In this document: one piece after another, positions 31,479 through 40,250 of the stretch
How the letters are laid out: every line of letters begins with the position of its first letter
Numbering within the stretch: the first letter of the stretch is position 1
NCBI RefSeq assembly: GCF_051903925.1
Contig: NZ_CP173678.1
Span: 1,426,001 to 1,490,000, forward strand
Reading direction: 5' to 3'
Length of the DNA stretch: 64,000 nucleotides
DNA from: G051903925 sp051903925
GTDB lineage: Bacteria; Pseudomonadota; Alphaproteobacteria; Zavarziniales; Zavarziniaceae
Notes under the pieces: model-generated
Database searches by the model: none
What the model saw: only the letters and a program-made list of their open reading frames with translations
Told to the model about the DNA's origin: nothing
Program-made: the position numbers and the translations under genes

Positions 31479-32444
31479 ATGGCGGGAATGACGGTGCAGC
31501 GGCTTGCGACGGTGATTGGCGGCTCGGGCTTCATCGGGCGCCACGTCGTGCAGCGCTTGGCGCGCCGCGGCTTTCGGGTGCGCGTGGCCGTGCGGCGCCC
31601 GGACGGCGCGGGTTTCGTGAAGCCCATGGGCGCCGTGGGTCAGGTCATGCCGGTGCAGGCCAACGTGCGCAATGCGCGCTCGATTGCCGCGGTGGTCCAG
31701 GGATCCGAGATCGTCGTGAACCTGGTCGGCATCCTGGCCGAGGGCGGACCGCAACGCTTTGACGCAGTGCATGCGGAGGGCGCCGGAACAGTCGCGCGGG
31801 CGGCCGCGGCGGCCGGGGTGCGGCAACTGGTCCATGTCTCGGCGATCGGCGCCGATCCGGCATCGGAGTCGGATTACCTGCGGACCAAGGCGGCGGGCGA
31901 GGCGGCCGTGCGGGCGGCCTTTCCCGATGCCACGATCGTCCGCCCGTCTATCGTGTTCGGGCAGGACGACAGCTTCCTCAACTTCTTCGCCGCGATGGCG
32001 CGCTATTCGCCGGTCCTGCCGCTTGTCGGCGGCGGCACGACGCGCTTCCAGCCGGTTCATGTCGGCGACGTGGCCGACGCCATCCTGGCGGCGCTGGAGA
32101 CGGAGGGGGCGGCCGGTCGCATCTATGAACTGGGCGGGCCGCGCGTCTACACGTTCCGCGAACTGATGGAATTCCTGCTGGCCGAGGTGCGGCGCAAGCG
32201 GCTGCTGGTGCCGCTGCCCTGGGGTGTCGCGGGCATGCTGGGCAGCGTGCTTCAGGCGCTGCCCGGAAAGTTGCTGACCGCCGACCAGGTGCGCAGCCTG
32301 AAGCAGGACAACGTGGCCGACGGCAGCCTGCCGGGGCTGACCGAACTTGGCATCACGCCCACCTCGGTCGAGGCGGTGGCGCCTGCCTATCTCTGGCGCT
32401 TCCGCAAGGGCGGGGAGTTCTCCCACGCCGCGACGGGCACCTGA
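31479..32444 (+). CDS. Complex I NDUFA9-like NAD(P)-binding protein
   Basis: A 321-residue atypical short-chain dehydrogenase with the N-terminal fingerprint VIGGSGFIGRHVV, a VHVSAIGA segment, and a SDYLRTKAAGEAAV region in place of the usual YxxxK. It belongs to the group annotated as complex I NDUFA9 subunit-like in alphaproteobacteria; a quinone or assembly role has been proposed for relatives. ATG 31479 is preceded by AGGGG; an in-frame ATG at 31488 is the alternative. It ends in front of a strong hairpin and faces the convergent secreted-protein gene. Confidence 0.83.
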   Translation: MAGMTVQRLATVIGGSGFIGRHVVQRLARRGFRVRVAVRRPDGAGFVKPMGAVGQVMPVQANVRNARSIAAVVQGSEIVVNLVGILAEGGPQRFDAVHAEGAGTVARAAAAAGVRQLVHVSAIGADPASESDYLRTKAAGEAAVRAAFPDATIVRPSIVFGQDDSFLNFFAAMARYSPVLPLVGGGTTRFQPVHVGDVADAILAALETEGAAGRIYELGGPRVYTFRELMEFLLAEVRRKRLLVPLPWGVAGMLGSVLQALPGKLLTADQVRSLKQDNVADGSLPGLTELGITPTSVEAVAPAYLWRFRKGGEFSHAATGT

Positions 32445-32452
32445 GCTGGCGG

Positions 32453-32496
32453 CCCCGCCGACCCAGGTCCCGGCCGCGGGACCTGGGTCGGCGGGG
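32453..32496. terminator. Perfect 20-bp hairpin between convergent genes
   Basis: Left arm 32453-32472 (CCCCGCCGACCCAGGTCCCG) and right arm 32477-32496 are exact reverse complements with a four-base GCCG loop. It lies nine bases after the NDUFA9-like stop and nine bases before the stop of the convergent gene. This fits a bidirectional terminator, though without a T-run. It shares a 14-base core with the hairpin at 56278-56309. Confidence 0.7.
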
Positions 32497-32505
32497 CGCC
32501 GCGTC

Positions 32506-33654
32506 CTACTCGTCGTTGAACGGGCCGATGATCAGCAGCAGGACCTTGGCGAAGTTGAGCGTCTGCACCTTGCTGGCGCTGGTTGCGTTGATCGCATAGG
32601 TCACGCTGGACTTGACCACGGTCTCACCGTTGAACGTGTCGACATAGGCGATCTGGCCACCGAAGCCCGGGCTGGCGCTGGCGGTCGAGAAGAAGGCCTC
32701 CTCCTCGCTCATGCCGGCGCTGGTCGGGTCGAAGATGCTGGCCTCGGTCGGGGCCTGCTCCTCGTTGAGGCGGACATTGACCTCGTAATAGCCCTTGCCG
32801 TTGGCGGCGCGGTTCGCATCCTCGTTCCAGCGGATCGAGCCGCTATAGCGGTCGTTGAAGGTCTGGCCGCCGGTCGAGTAGGTGGCCTTCAGGTCGACGT
32901 ACCAGATCGCCTCCTCGGGATCGTAGTCGATCGAGCCGGTCAGCTGCGTCTGGGGATAGGCCTGGATCGGGCCGCCGGCCAGGATCGCGTTCTGGAACGC
33001 CATCGGGTCGGCGCCCTGCACCGTGTGCGAGATCACGCGGTCGTTGACGACGCGCTGATAGGTGCGGTCGACCCGGCGCGAGGCCCGGTCGGCCAGCCCC
33101 GCCAGCCCGGCCTGGGCCGGGATCCGGCCCTGCATCGTGCCCTGGAACTCGGACACGAACCCTTGGGAATTGCCGATCGCATCGATCGCGATCCGCATCT
33201 TGCCCTTGCCCTCGGGCGGTTCGTTGAAGTGGTAGAGGCCGGCGCCATCGGTCTTCATGGCGCCGATCCAGCCGCCCAGCGTCCGTGTCTGACTGGGATT
33301 GGCGGGATTGCGCAGCGACAGGCGCAGGTCATATGTCATGGCACCCTGCTGCTGGGTCACGCCCAGGACGTCGGAGGGCAGCCAGGGCAGGCGGGTCACC
33401 GCCCCCTTCATCACGACGGAATTCATCACGTCGAGGTCGACATTGTAGGTGTCCATGGCGCCCAGGGCCGGGCTGCCGTCCGGCACGTCGCCGGTGGTGT
33501 CGCGGGTCGTGCGCGTGTCAAAGACGATGTCCATCCGGCCCTTGATGGCGCCGTCCATCGACACCGCCTCGGTGTTCGACTGCGCCCAGGCCGCGCCCCA
33601 GGGTAGCGCGGTGGCGACCAGGCCCGCTGCCAGTGTCCGACTGAAATAGCCCAT
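32506..33654 (-). CDS. Secreted protein of unknown function
   Basis: A 382-residue protein that I do not recognise. The ATG at 33654 has an excellent GGAGGAAA site and opens a clear signal peptide (MGYFSRTLAAGLVATALPWG, cleavage after AWA, about residue 24). The mature part is Asp/Thr/Gly-rich with many alternating, probably beta-strand segments (EEAIWYVDLKATYSTGG, GKGYYEVNVRLNEEQAP), few charged helices and no Cys. The C-terminus is hydrophobic (KVLLLIIGPFNDE). It could be a periplasmic or outer-membrane-associated protein. It is divergent from gltD across a 437-base gap with a CRP-like palindrome. Confidence 0.75.
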   Translation of the reverse strand: MGYFSRTLAAGLVATALPWGAAWAQSNTEAVSMDGAIKGRMDIVFDTRTTRDTTGDVPDGSPALGAMDTYNVDLDVMNSVVMKGAVTRLPWLPSDVLGVTQQQGAMTYDLRLSLRNPANPSQTRTLGGWIGAMKTDGAGLYHFNEPPEGKGKMRIAIDAIGNSQGFVSEFQGTMQGRIPAQAGLAGLADRASRRVDRTYQRVVNDRVISHTVQGADPMAFQNAILAGGPIQAYPQTQLTGSIDYDPEEAIWYVDLKATYSTGGQTFNDRYSGSIRWNEDANRAANGKGYYEVNVRLNEEQAPTEASIFDPTSAGMSEEEAFFSTASASPGFGGQIAYVDTFNGETVVKSSVTYAINATSASKVQTLNFAKVLLLIIGPFNDE

Positions 33655-34091
33655 GCTTTCCTCCCATCGACATGTCGAGCGCCGCTTGGCGTAGCACCGC
33701 CGGGTGAAAACGCTGCGGGAGACACAATGCATTGCCCACTCTAACGGGCTTGTGACACGGGTCACAGCCGTCGAAGGCAGCGGGCGATGGCCGACTGCCA
33801 AGGCTGGTTCCCGACATTTGCATGATAGTCCCAAATCGGACCTAATTTGGCGATCTCCTGGAATAACCCTGCGAACGGCCTTGAATCTCTCTCCCGAAAC
33901 ATGTCAGTATTTCTGACCTACTGCTGACGCGGCGGGTGGAGCGCGTCCGCGCGCCACCCGGAACGGTCCGGGGTCTGGCGACGGCACTGCTCATGCGGTC
34001 CCGCGTGGACCCATGCGGGGCAGCGGGCGGGTGTCCAACAGGTCTGTTACGCGCCAGTACCGGGGCAGGGCCACAAGCAGAGGAAGCGGCC
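33655..34091. other. 437-base divergent regulatory gap, no gene seen
   Basis: The gap separates the leftward secreted-protein gene from gltD. It holds a CRP/FNR-like palindrome (33751-33766) and an inverted repeat CCAAAT-N8-ATTTGG (33831-33850). A possible gltD promoter lies beyond them: TTGAAT at 33881-33886 and CAGTAT at 33905-33910, spacer 18. Short open frames here have no family resemblance or ribosome-binding site and are judged non-coding. Confidence 0.5.
33751..33766. promoter_or_regulatory. CRP/FNR-family consensus palindrome
   Basis: TGTGA-CACGGG-TCACA is an exact match to the TGTGA-N6-TCACA half-site arrangement bound by CRP-type regulators. It sits about 97 bases upstream of the secreted-protein start and 326 bases upstream of gltD, so it more likely serves the former. 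The actual regulator is unknown. Confidence 0.5.
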
Positions 34092-35534
34092 ATGGCTGAA
34101 ACGCGCATGCTGAAGTTCGTCTCCGTGCCGCAGAAGCGGCCGGCGAAGCGTGCCGCCGACGAGCGCACCCACGACTTCGACGAGATCTATCGCGAGTTCG
34201 TGCCCGCGGCGGCGGCGGAACAGGCCGGGCGCTGCTCGCAGTGCGGCGTGCCGTTCTGCCAGGTCCATTGCCCGCTCCAGAACAACATCCCCGACTGGCT
34301 GAAGCTGACCGCCGAAGGCCGCCTGCAGGAGGCGTACGAGGTCAGCCAGGCGACCAACAATATGCCCGAGGTGTGCGGCCGCATCTGCCCGCAGGATCGC
34401 CTGTGCGAAGGCAATTGCGTGATCGAGAAGGGCTTCGACAGCGTCACCATCGGATCGGTCGAAAAATACCTGACCGACACGGCGTGGGAGCAGGGCTGGG
34501 TGCGGCCCCTGGTGCCCCGGCGCGCACTGGACCAGTCGGTGGGCATCGTCGGCGCGGGGCCGGCCGGCCTGGCCGCGGCGGAGCAGCTGCGCCTGCAGGG
34601 GTACAAGGTCCATGTCTATGACCGCTATGACCGGCTGGGCGGCCTGCTGATCTATGGCATTCCCGGCTTCAAGCTGGAAAAGGACGTGGTCCTGCGCCGT
34701 ACCCAGCGGCTGGCCGAGGGGGGCGTCGTCTTCCACACCGATTGCGAGATCGGCCGCACCATCGCGTTCGAGGAACTGCGCGCGCGCCACGATGCCGTGC
34801 TGATCGCGACGGGCGTCTACAAGGCGCGCGACATCCAGGCGCCGGGGGCGGGCCTGGGCAACATCGTGCCGGCCATGACCTATCTCACCGCGTCCAACCG
34901 GACGGGCCTGGGCGACACGGTGCCGGAATACGAGTCCGGCGAATTGAACGCGGCGGGCAAGAACGTCGTCGTGATCGGCGGTGGCGACACGGCCATGGAC
35001 TGCGTCCGCACCGCGATCCGGCAGGGGGCCAAGTCGGTCCGCTGCCTCTATCGCCGCGACAAGGAGAACATGCCGGGGTCGCTGCGCGAGGTCTCCCACG
35101 CCGAGGAGGAGGGGGTCGAGTTCGTGTGGCTGTCGAACCCCCAGGCATTCAAGGGCGACGGGGTCGTCACCGGCGTGATGGCGCAGAAGATGCGCCTGGG
35201 CCTGCGCGACAGCGCCGGGCGGCAGACGCCGGAGCCGGTCGAGGACGGCACCTTCACGCTGGAGGCCGACCTGGTCATCAAGGCGCTGGGCTTCGACCCC
35301 GAGGACCTGCCCGCGATGTTCGAGGAGCCGGCCCTGACCGTGACCCGCTGGGGCACGCTGAAGGTCGATCCGCGCTCGATGATGACCGGGCTGGAGGGGG
35401 TGTTTGCCGCCGGCGACATCGTGCGCGGGGCAAGCCTGGTGGTCTGGGCCATCCGTGACGGCCGCGACGTGGCGGAGCAGTTGCACAAGTACCTGTCGGT
35501 TCGCGCCGACGCGCGCCTGGCCAAGGCGTCGTGA
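34092..35534 (+). CDS. gltD: Glutamate synthase (NADPH) small subunit
   Basis: A 480-residue FAD- and NADPH-binding subunit that feeds electrons to GltB. The N-terminal Cys clusters (CSQCGVPFCQVHCP, and CGRICPQDRLCEGNC) hold two [4Fe-4S] centres. FAD binds at VGIVGAGPAGLAAAE and NADPH at VVVIGGGDTAMDCVRTA. ATG 34092 follows AGAGGAAGC and gives the usual N-terminus; the frame upstream is non-coding. It precedes gltB with a 23-base gap, the order seen in several alphaproteobacteria. Confidence 0.96.
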   Translation: MAETRMLKFVSVPQKRPAKRAADERTHDFDEIYREFVPAAAAEQAGRCSQCGVPFCQVHCPLQNNIPDWLKLTAEGRLQEAYEVSQATNNMPEVCGRICPQDRLCEGNCVIEKGFDSVTIGSVEKYLTDTAWEQGWVRPLVPRRALDQSVGIVGAGPAGLAAAEQLRLQGYKVHVYDRYDRLGGLLIYGIPGFKLEKDVVLRRTQRLAEGGVVFHTDCEIGRTIAFEELRARHDAVLIATGVYKARDIQAPGAGLGNIVPAMTYLTASNRTGLGDTVPEYESGELNAAGKNVVVIGGGDTAMDCVRTAIRQGAKSVRCLYRRDKENMPGSLREVSHAEEEGVEFVWLSNPQAFKGDGVVTGVMAQKMRLGLRDSAGRQTPEPVEDGTFTLEADLVIKALGFDPEDLPAMFEEPALTVTRWGTLKVDPRSMMTGLEGVFAAGDIVRGASLVVWAIRDGRDVAEQLHKYLSVRADARLAKAS

Positions 35535-35557
35535 CCCATCCTGGAAGGAGCATTGCC

Positions 35558-38500
35558 ATGAGCCATGACCAAAGCCATGCCGTCCAGGGGGCCAGCCTGA
35601 CCACCGATGGCGAGACGGGCGCCGAATTCGTCGCCCATTGGCAGCGCGAGACGCAACGCCTGGCGGCGACGGGGATGTACGACCCGGAGTTCGAGAAGGA
35701 CAGCTGCGGCGTCGGCCTGGTCGCCGCGATCGACGGCAAGCCCCGGCGCGAGGTCGTGGTCGCGGGCATCGACGCGCTGAAGGCCGTGTGGCATCGCGGT
35801 GCCGTCGACGCCGACGGCAAGACCGGCGACGGCGCGGGCATCCATGTCGAAATCCCGCAAGGCTTCTTCCGCGACCATATCCGCGCAAGCGGGCACGAGC
35901 CGGGCGAAGGCTCGATCGCGGTCGGCACCGTCTTCCTCCCGCGCACCGATTTCGCCGCCCAGGAAGCCTGCCGCACGATCGTCGAGTCCGAGATCGTCGA
36001 GTTCGGCCTGAACATCTATGGCTGGCGCCAAGTGCCCGTCGACGTCAGCGTGATCGGCGAGAAGGCCAACGCGACGCGGCCCGAGATCGAGCAGATCATG
36101 ATCGCCCACCCCGAGGGGCTGAGCGACGACGATTTCGAGCGCAAGCTGTTCCTGATCCGCCGCCGGATTGAGAAGCGGGTGCTGGCCAACCACATAACCG
36201 ATTTCTACATCTGCTCGCTGTCGTGCCGCTCGGTCATCTACAAGGGGATGTTCCTGGCGGAGGCGCTGTCGGTCTTCTATCCCGACCTGATGGACGAACG
36301 CTTCGTCTCGTCGTTCGCGATCTTCCACCAGCGCTATTCGACCAACACCTTCCCCACCTGGCGCCTGGCCCAGCCGTTCCGCATGCTGGCCCACAATGGT
36401 GAGATCAACACCATCAAGGGCAACGAGAACTGGATGAAGAGCCACGAGATCCGCATGGTCTCGGAGGCGTTCGGCGAGCATGGCGAGGACATCAAGCCGG
36501 TGATCCAGGCGGGCTCGTCCGACTCGGCCGCCCTCGATGCCGTGTTCGAGGTGCTTGTGCGGGCCGGCCGCTCGGCGCCGCTGGCCAAGACGCTGCTGGT
36601 GCCCGAAGCCTGGTCCAAGAAGTCGACCGTGCCCCAGGCGTGGCAGGCGATGTACGCCTATGGCAATTCGGTGATGGAGCCGTGGGACGGGCCGGCGGGC
36701 CTGGCCATGACCGACGGCCGCTGGATCGTCGCCGGCCTGGACCGCAACGGGCTGCGCCCCTTGCGCTATACGATGACGCGCGACGGCCTGCTGTTCGTCG
36801 GCTCCGAAACGGGCATGGTGCCGATCCCTGAGCACAACGTGGTCGAGAAGGGCCGCCTGGGCCCCGGGCAGATGATCGCCGTCGACCTGCGCGAGGGGCG
36901 CTTCTACCACGACCGCGAGCTGAAGGATCAACTGGCGGCGGAACACCCCTATGAGGACTGGTGCAGCTCCATCGTCTCGCTCGATGACCTGATTACGGGA
37001 CCGGAACCGGCCGAGGTTCATGCCGGGGGCGAGGACCTGCGCCGCCGGCAGCTGGCCACCGGCCTGACGCTGGAGGACCTGGAGCTGATCCTGCAGCCGA
37101 TGGTGGAGGACGCGAAGGAGGCCGTCGGCTCGATGGGCGACGATGCGCCGCTTGCCGTGCTGTCCGACATCTATCGCCCGGTCCACCATTACTTCCGGCA
37201 GAACTTCAGCCAGGTCACCAACCCGCCGATCGACAGCCTGCGCGAGCATCGCGTGATGTCGCTGAAGACGCGGTTCGGCAACCTGAAGAACGTCCTGGCC
37301 CAGGATTCCAGCCAGGCCAATGTCCTGGTGCTGGAAAGCCCGATCGTCACGAGTGGCGAGCTGGCCCGCATGCGCAAGGTCATGGGCGCTGCCGTGGCCG
37401 AGATCGACTGCACCTTTGCGGTGGGTCAGCCGGGCGCGCTGAAGGCGGCCCTGGACCGGGTCCGGCGCGAGGCGGAGGACGCCGTGCGCCAGGGCTTTGG
37501 CCATCTGATCCTGACGGACGAGCGGATCACGCGCGACCGCGCGGCGATCCCCATGGTGCTGGGCCTGGGCGCCGTGCACAGCCACCTGGTCGGCCAGGGC
37601 CTGCGCACCTTCACCTCGCTCAACGTGCGCTCGGCCGAGAGCATGGACACGCATTCGATCGCGGTGCTGATCGGCTGCGGTGCCACCACGGTCAATGCCT
37701 ACCTGGCCGAGGCCTGCATCGTCGACCGCCAGCGCCGGGGCCTGTTCGGCACGATGGCGGTCGAGGAGTGCCTGGCCCGCTTCAAGGAGGCGATCAACCA
37801 GGGCCTGCTCAAGATCATGAGCAAGATGGGCATCTCGGTCATCAGCTCCTATCGCGGCGGCTATAATTTCGAGGCGGTGGGCCTCAGCCGGGCGCTGGTG
37901 ACCAGCCTGTTCCCCGGCATGGTCAGCCGCATTTCTGGCATCGGGCTTGCCGGCATCGAGAAGGAGGTCGTGGCCCTGCATGCCCGCGCCTTCGATCCCG
38001 ACGTGGCTCCGCTGCCGGTGGGTGGCCTGTACCGCTATCGCCGCTCGGGCGAGAACCATGCGTTCGAAGGGCCGCTGATCCACCAGCTGCAGTCGGCCGT
38101 CGCGAACGACAGCTACTACCAGTACCGGAAGTATGCCCAGGCCGTGCATGCCAAGGCGCCGGTGGCGCTGCGCGACCTGCTGGACTTCCGTGCCCCGCGC
38201 AAGCCGGTGCCGCTGGAAGAGGTCGAATCGATCACCTCGATCCGCAAGCGCTTCATGACGCCCAGCATGAGCCTGGGCGCGCTTTCGGCAGAAGCGCACG
38301 AGACGCTGACCATCGCCATGAACCGCATCGGTGCCAAGTCGGCCAGCGGCGAAGGTGGCGAGGGGGCGGAGCGGTTCGTGCCGCGCGCGAACGGCGACAA
38401 TGCCAATTCGCCGATCAAGCAGATCGCATCCGGCCGCTTCGGCGTCACGATCGAGTACCTGAACAACGGGCGCGAGATCGAGATCAAGGTCGCCCAAGGG

Positions 38501-40135
38501 GCGAAGCCCGGCGAGGGTGGCCAGCTGCCCGGCTTCAAGGTGACGCCGGAGATCGCCCGGCTGCGCCATGCGACGCCCGGCGTCATGCTGATCTCGCCGC
38601 CGCCGCACCACGACATCTACTCGATCGAGGATCTGGCCCAGCTGATCTACGACCTGAAGCAGGTGAACCCTGAGGCCGAGGTCTGCGTCAAGCTGGTCTC
38701 GTCCTCCGGGATCGGCACGATCGCGGCGGGTGTGGCCAAGGCCAAGGCCGACGTCATCACGATCAGCGGCCATGTCGGCGGCACCGGCGCCAGCCCGCAG
38801 ACCAGCATCAAGTATGCCGGCATGCCCTGGGAAATGGGCCTGACCGAGGTCAACCAGGTCCTGACGATCAACCGCCTGCGTCACCGGGTGAAGCTGCGCG
38901 CCGATGGCGGCCTGAAGACGGGCCGCGACATCGTCATGGCCGCCCTGATGGGGGCGGAGGAGTTCGGCGTCGGCACGGCCAGCCTGGTCGCCATGGGCTG
39001 CATCATGGTCCGGCAGTGCCATTCCAACACCTGCCCGGTCGGCATCTGCACCCAGGACGAGAAGCTGCGCGCCAAGTTCGAGGGCACGCCGGAAAAGGTC
39101 GTGAACCTGTTCAGCTTCATCGCCGAGGAGGTGCGGGAGATCCTGGCCTCTCTGGGCGCGCGGACGCTGGAGGAGGTGATCGGCCGCACCGACCTGCTGG
39201 TGCAGGTCAGCCGCGGCGCCTCGCACCTCGACGACCTGGACCTCAACCCGCTGCTGGCGGTGGCGGACCCGGGGCCGAACCCGCGCGTCTGCACGCGCAC
39301 GAGCCGCAATCCCGTGCCGGACACGCTGGACGCCCAGATGGTGCACGACGCGGCGGCGGTGTTCGACCGCGGCGAGAAGATGCAGCTGACCTATACGATC
39401 CGGAACACGCAGCGCGCGATCGGCACCCGCCTGTCGTCGCACATCGTGCGCCGCTTCGGCATGACGGGCCTGGCACCGGGGCACCTGACGGTGCGCCTGC
39501 GCGGCTCCGCCGGCCAGTCGCTGGGCGCCTTTGGCGTGCAGGGTCTGGCGCTGGAAGTGATTGGCGATGCCAACGACTATGTGGGCAAGGGCCTGTCCGG
39601 CGCCCTGATCACCGTGCGGCCGCCGACGTCGAGCCCGTTCGTCGCCAGCGAGAACACGATCGTGGGCAATACTGTGCTCTATGGCGCCACGGCCGGCCGC
39701 CTGTTCGCGGCGGGTCAGGCGGGCGAGCGCTTCGCCGTGCGCAATTCTGGCGCCACGGCGGTGCTCGAAGGCTGCGGCTCCAATGGCTGCGAGTACATGA
39801 CGGGCGGCACCGTCGTGATGCTGGGCCGGGTTGGCGACAATTTCGGCGCCGGCATGACGGGCGGCATGGCGTTCGTCTATGACCCCGGCCAGGACTTCGA
39901 GATCCGCGTGAACCCGGATTCGGTGGTCTGGCAGCGGATCGACGCGGCGCATTGGGAAGGCGTGCTGAAGGCCCTGGTCGAGGAGCACGTCCAGCGCACG
40001 GGGTCGGTCCTGGGCGAGCGCATGCTGGCCAACTGGGAGCGGGAGGTGCAGGCCTTCTGGCAGGTCGTGCCCAAGGAGATGCTGAGCCGCATCGCCCACC
40101 CGTTGAGCGACCGGCCAGCCCTGAAGCGCGCCTGA
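35558..40135 (+). CDS. gltB: Glutamate synthase (NADPH) large subunit
   Basis: A 1,525-residue subunit that makes two glutamates from glutamine and 2-oxoglutarate. A propeptide of 49 residues precedes the class II amidotransferase nucleophile Cys50 in FEKDSCGVGLV. A central domain, the FMN-binding synthase domain and the [3Fe-4S] cysteines in CIMVRQCHSNTCPVGIC follow. The C-terminal GXGXG beta-helix domain (GNTVLYGATAGRLFAAG, GGTVVMLG) is also present. ATG 35558 is set by GGAAGGAG; the frame extends nine codons upstream to 35531. Tandem hairpins follow the stop. Confidence 0.97.
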   Translation: MSHDQSHAVQGASLTTDGETGAEFVAHWQRETQRLAATGMYDPEFEKDSCGVGLVAAIDGKPRREVVVAGIDALKAVWHRGAVDADGKTGDGAGIHVEIPQGFFRDHIRASGHEPGEGSIAVGTVFLPRTDFAAQEACRTIVESEIVEFGLNIYGWRQVPVDVSVIGEKANATRPEIEQIMIAHPEGLSDDDFERKLFLIRRRIEKRVLANHITDFYICSLSCRSVIYKGMFLAEALSVFYPDLMDERFVSSFAIFHQRYSTNTFPTWRLAQPFRMLAHNGEINTIKGNENWMKSHEIRMVSEAFGEHGEDIKPVIQAGSSDSAALDAVFEVLVRAGRSAPLAKTLLVPEAWSKKSTVPQAWQAMYAYGNSVMEPWDGPAGLAMTDGRWIVAGLDRNGLRPLRYTMTRDGLLFVGSETGMVPIPEHNVVEKGRLGPGQMIAVDLREGRFYHDRELKDQLAAEHPYEDWCSSIVSLDDLITGPEPAEVHAGGEDLRRRQLATGLTLEDLELILQPMVEDAKEAVGSMGDDAPLAVLSDIYRPVHHYFRQNFSQVTNPPIDSLREHRVMSLKTRFGNLKNVLAQDSSQANVLVLESPIVTSGELARMRKVMGAAVAEIDCTFAVGQPGALKAALDRVRREAEDAVRQGFGHLILTDERITRDRAAIPMVLGLGAVHSHLVGQGLRTFTSLNVRSAESMDTHSIAVLIGCGATTVNAYLAEACIVDRQRRGLFGTMAVEECLARFKEAINQGLLKIMSKMGISVISSYRGGYNFEAVGLSRALVTSLFPGMVSRISGIGLAGIEKEVVALHARAFDPDVAPLPVGGLYRYRRSGENHAFEGPLIHQLQSAVANDSYYQYRKYAQAVHAKAPVALRDLLDFRAPRKPVPLEEVESITSIRKRFMTPSMSLGALSAEAHETLTIAMNRIGAKSASGEGGEGAERFVPRANGDNANSPIKQIASGRFGVTIEYLNNGREIEIKVAQGAKPGEGGQLPGFKVTPEIARLRHATPGVMLISPPPHHDIYSIEDLAQLIYDLKQVNPEAEVCVKLVSSSGIGTIAAGVAKAKADVITISGHVGGTGASPQTSIKYAGMPWEMGLTEVNQVLTINRLRHRVKLRADGGLKTGRDIVMAALMGAEEFGVGTASLVAMGCIMVRQCHSNTCPVGICTQDEKLRAKFEGTPEKVVNLFSFIAEEVREILASLGARTLEEVIGRTDLLVQVSRGASHLDDLDLNPLLAVADPGPNPRVCTRTSRNPVPDTLDAQMVHDAAAVFDRGEKMQLTYTIRNTQRAIGTRLSSHIVRRFGMTGLAPGHLTVRLRGSAGQSLGAFGVQGLALEVIGDANDYVGKGLSGALITVRPPTSSPFVASENTIVGNTVLYGATAGRLFAAGQAGERFAVRNSGATAVLEGCGSNGCEYMTGGTVVMLGRVGDNFGAGMTGGMAFVYDPGQDFEIRVNPDSVVWQRIDAAHWEGVLKALVEEHVQRTGSVLGERMLANWEREVQAFWQVVPKEMLSRIAHPLSDRPALKRA

Positions 40136-40141
40136 GCGCGA

Positions 40142-40212
40142 GCCGGGGCCGGCAGGACTGGCCCCGGCCTGAAAGGCGTGTGCGATGCACGGGAATGCAT
40201 CAGTTCCCGTGC
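40142..40212. terminator. Tandem hairpins after gltB
   Basis: Two perfect 9-bp stems lie in the 115-base gap between convergent genes: GCCGGGGCC with GGCCCCGGC (40142-40168) and GCACGGGAA with TTCCCGTGC (40187-40212). The first probably ends gltB transcripts, and the second may serve the opposing gene. No T-run is present. Confidence 0.6.
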
Positions 40213-40250
40213 CGCTCCGTCATCATCCCCGAGGATGCGCGCGCGACCGC

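Noticed and set aside
33805..33835. TGGTTCCCGACATTTGCA considered as a sigma-54 promoter for gltD
   Set aside because: The GG-to-GC distance is 12 rather than 10 bases and the -24 element is imperfect.
33704..33916. A 70-codon open frame in the gap before gltD
   Set aside because: No ribosome-binding site, no recognisable composition, and it overlaps the CRP-like palindrome and the inverted repeat.
35048..40099. A 1,683-codon open frame antisense to gltD and gltB
   Set aside because: It mirrors the codon bias of gltB in GC-rich sequence, has no family resemblance and no ribosome-binding site; it is a shadow frame.
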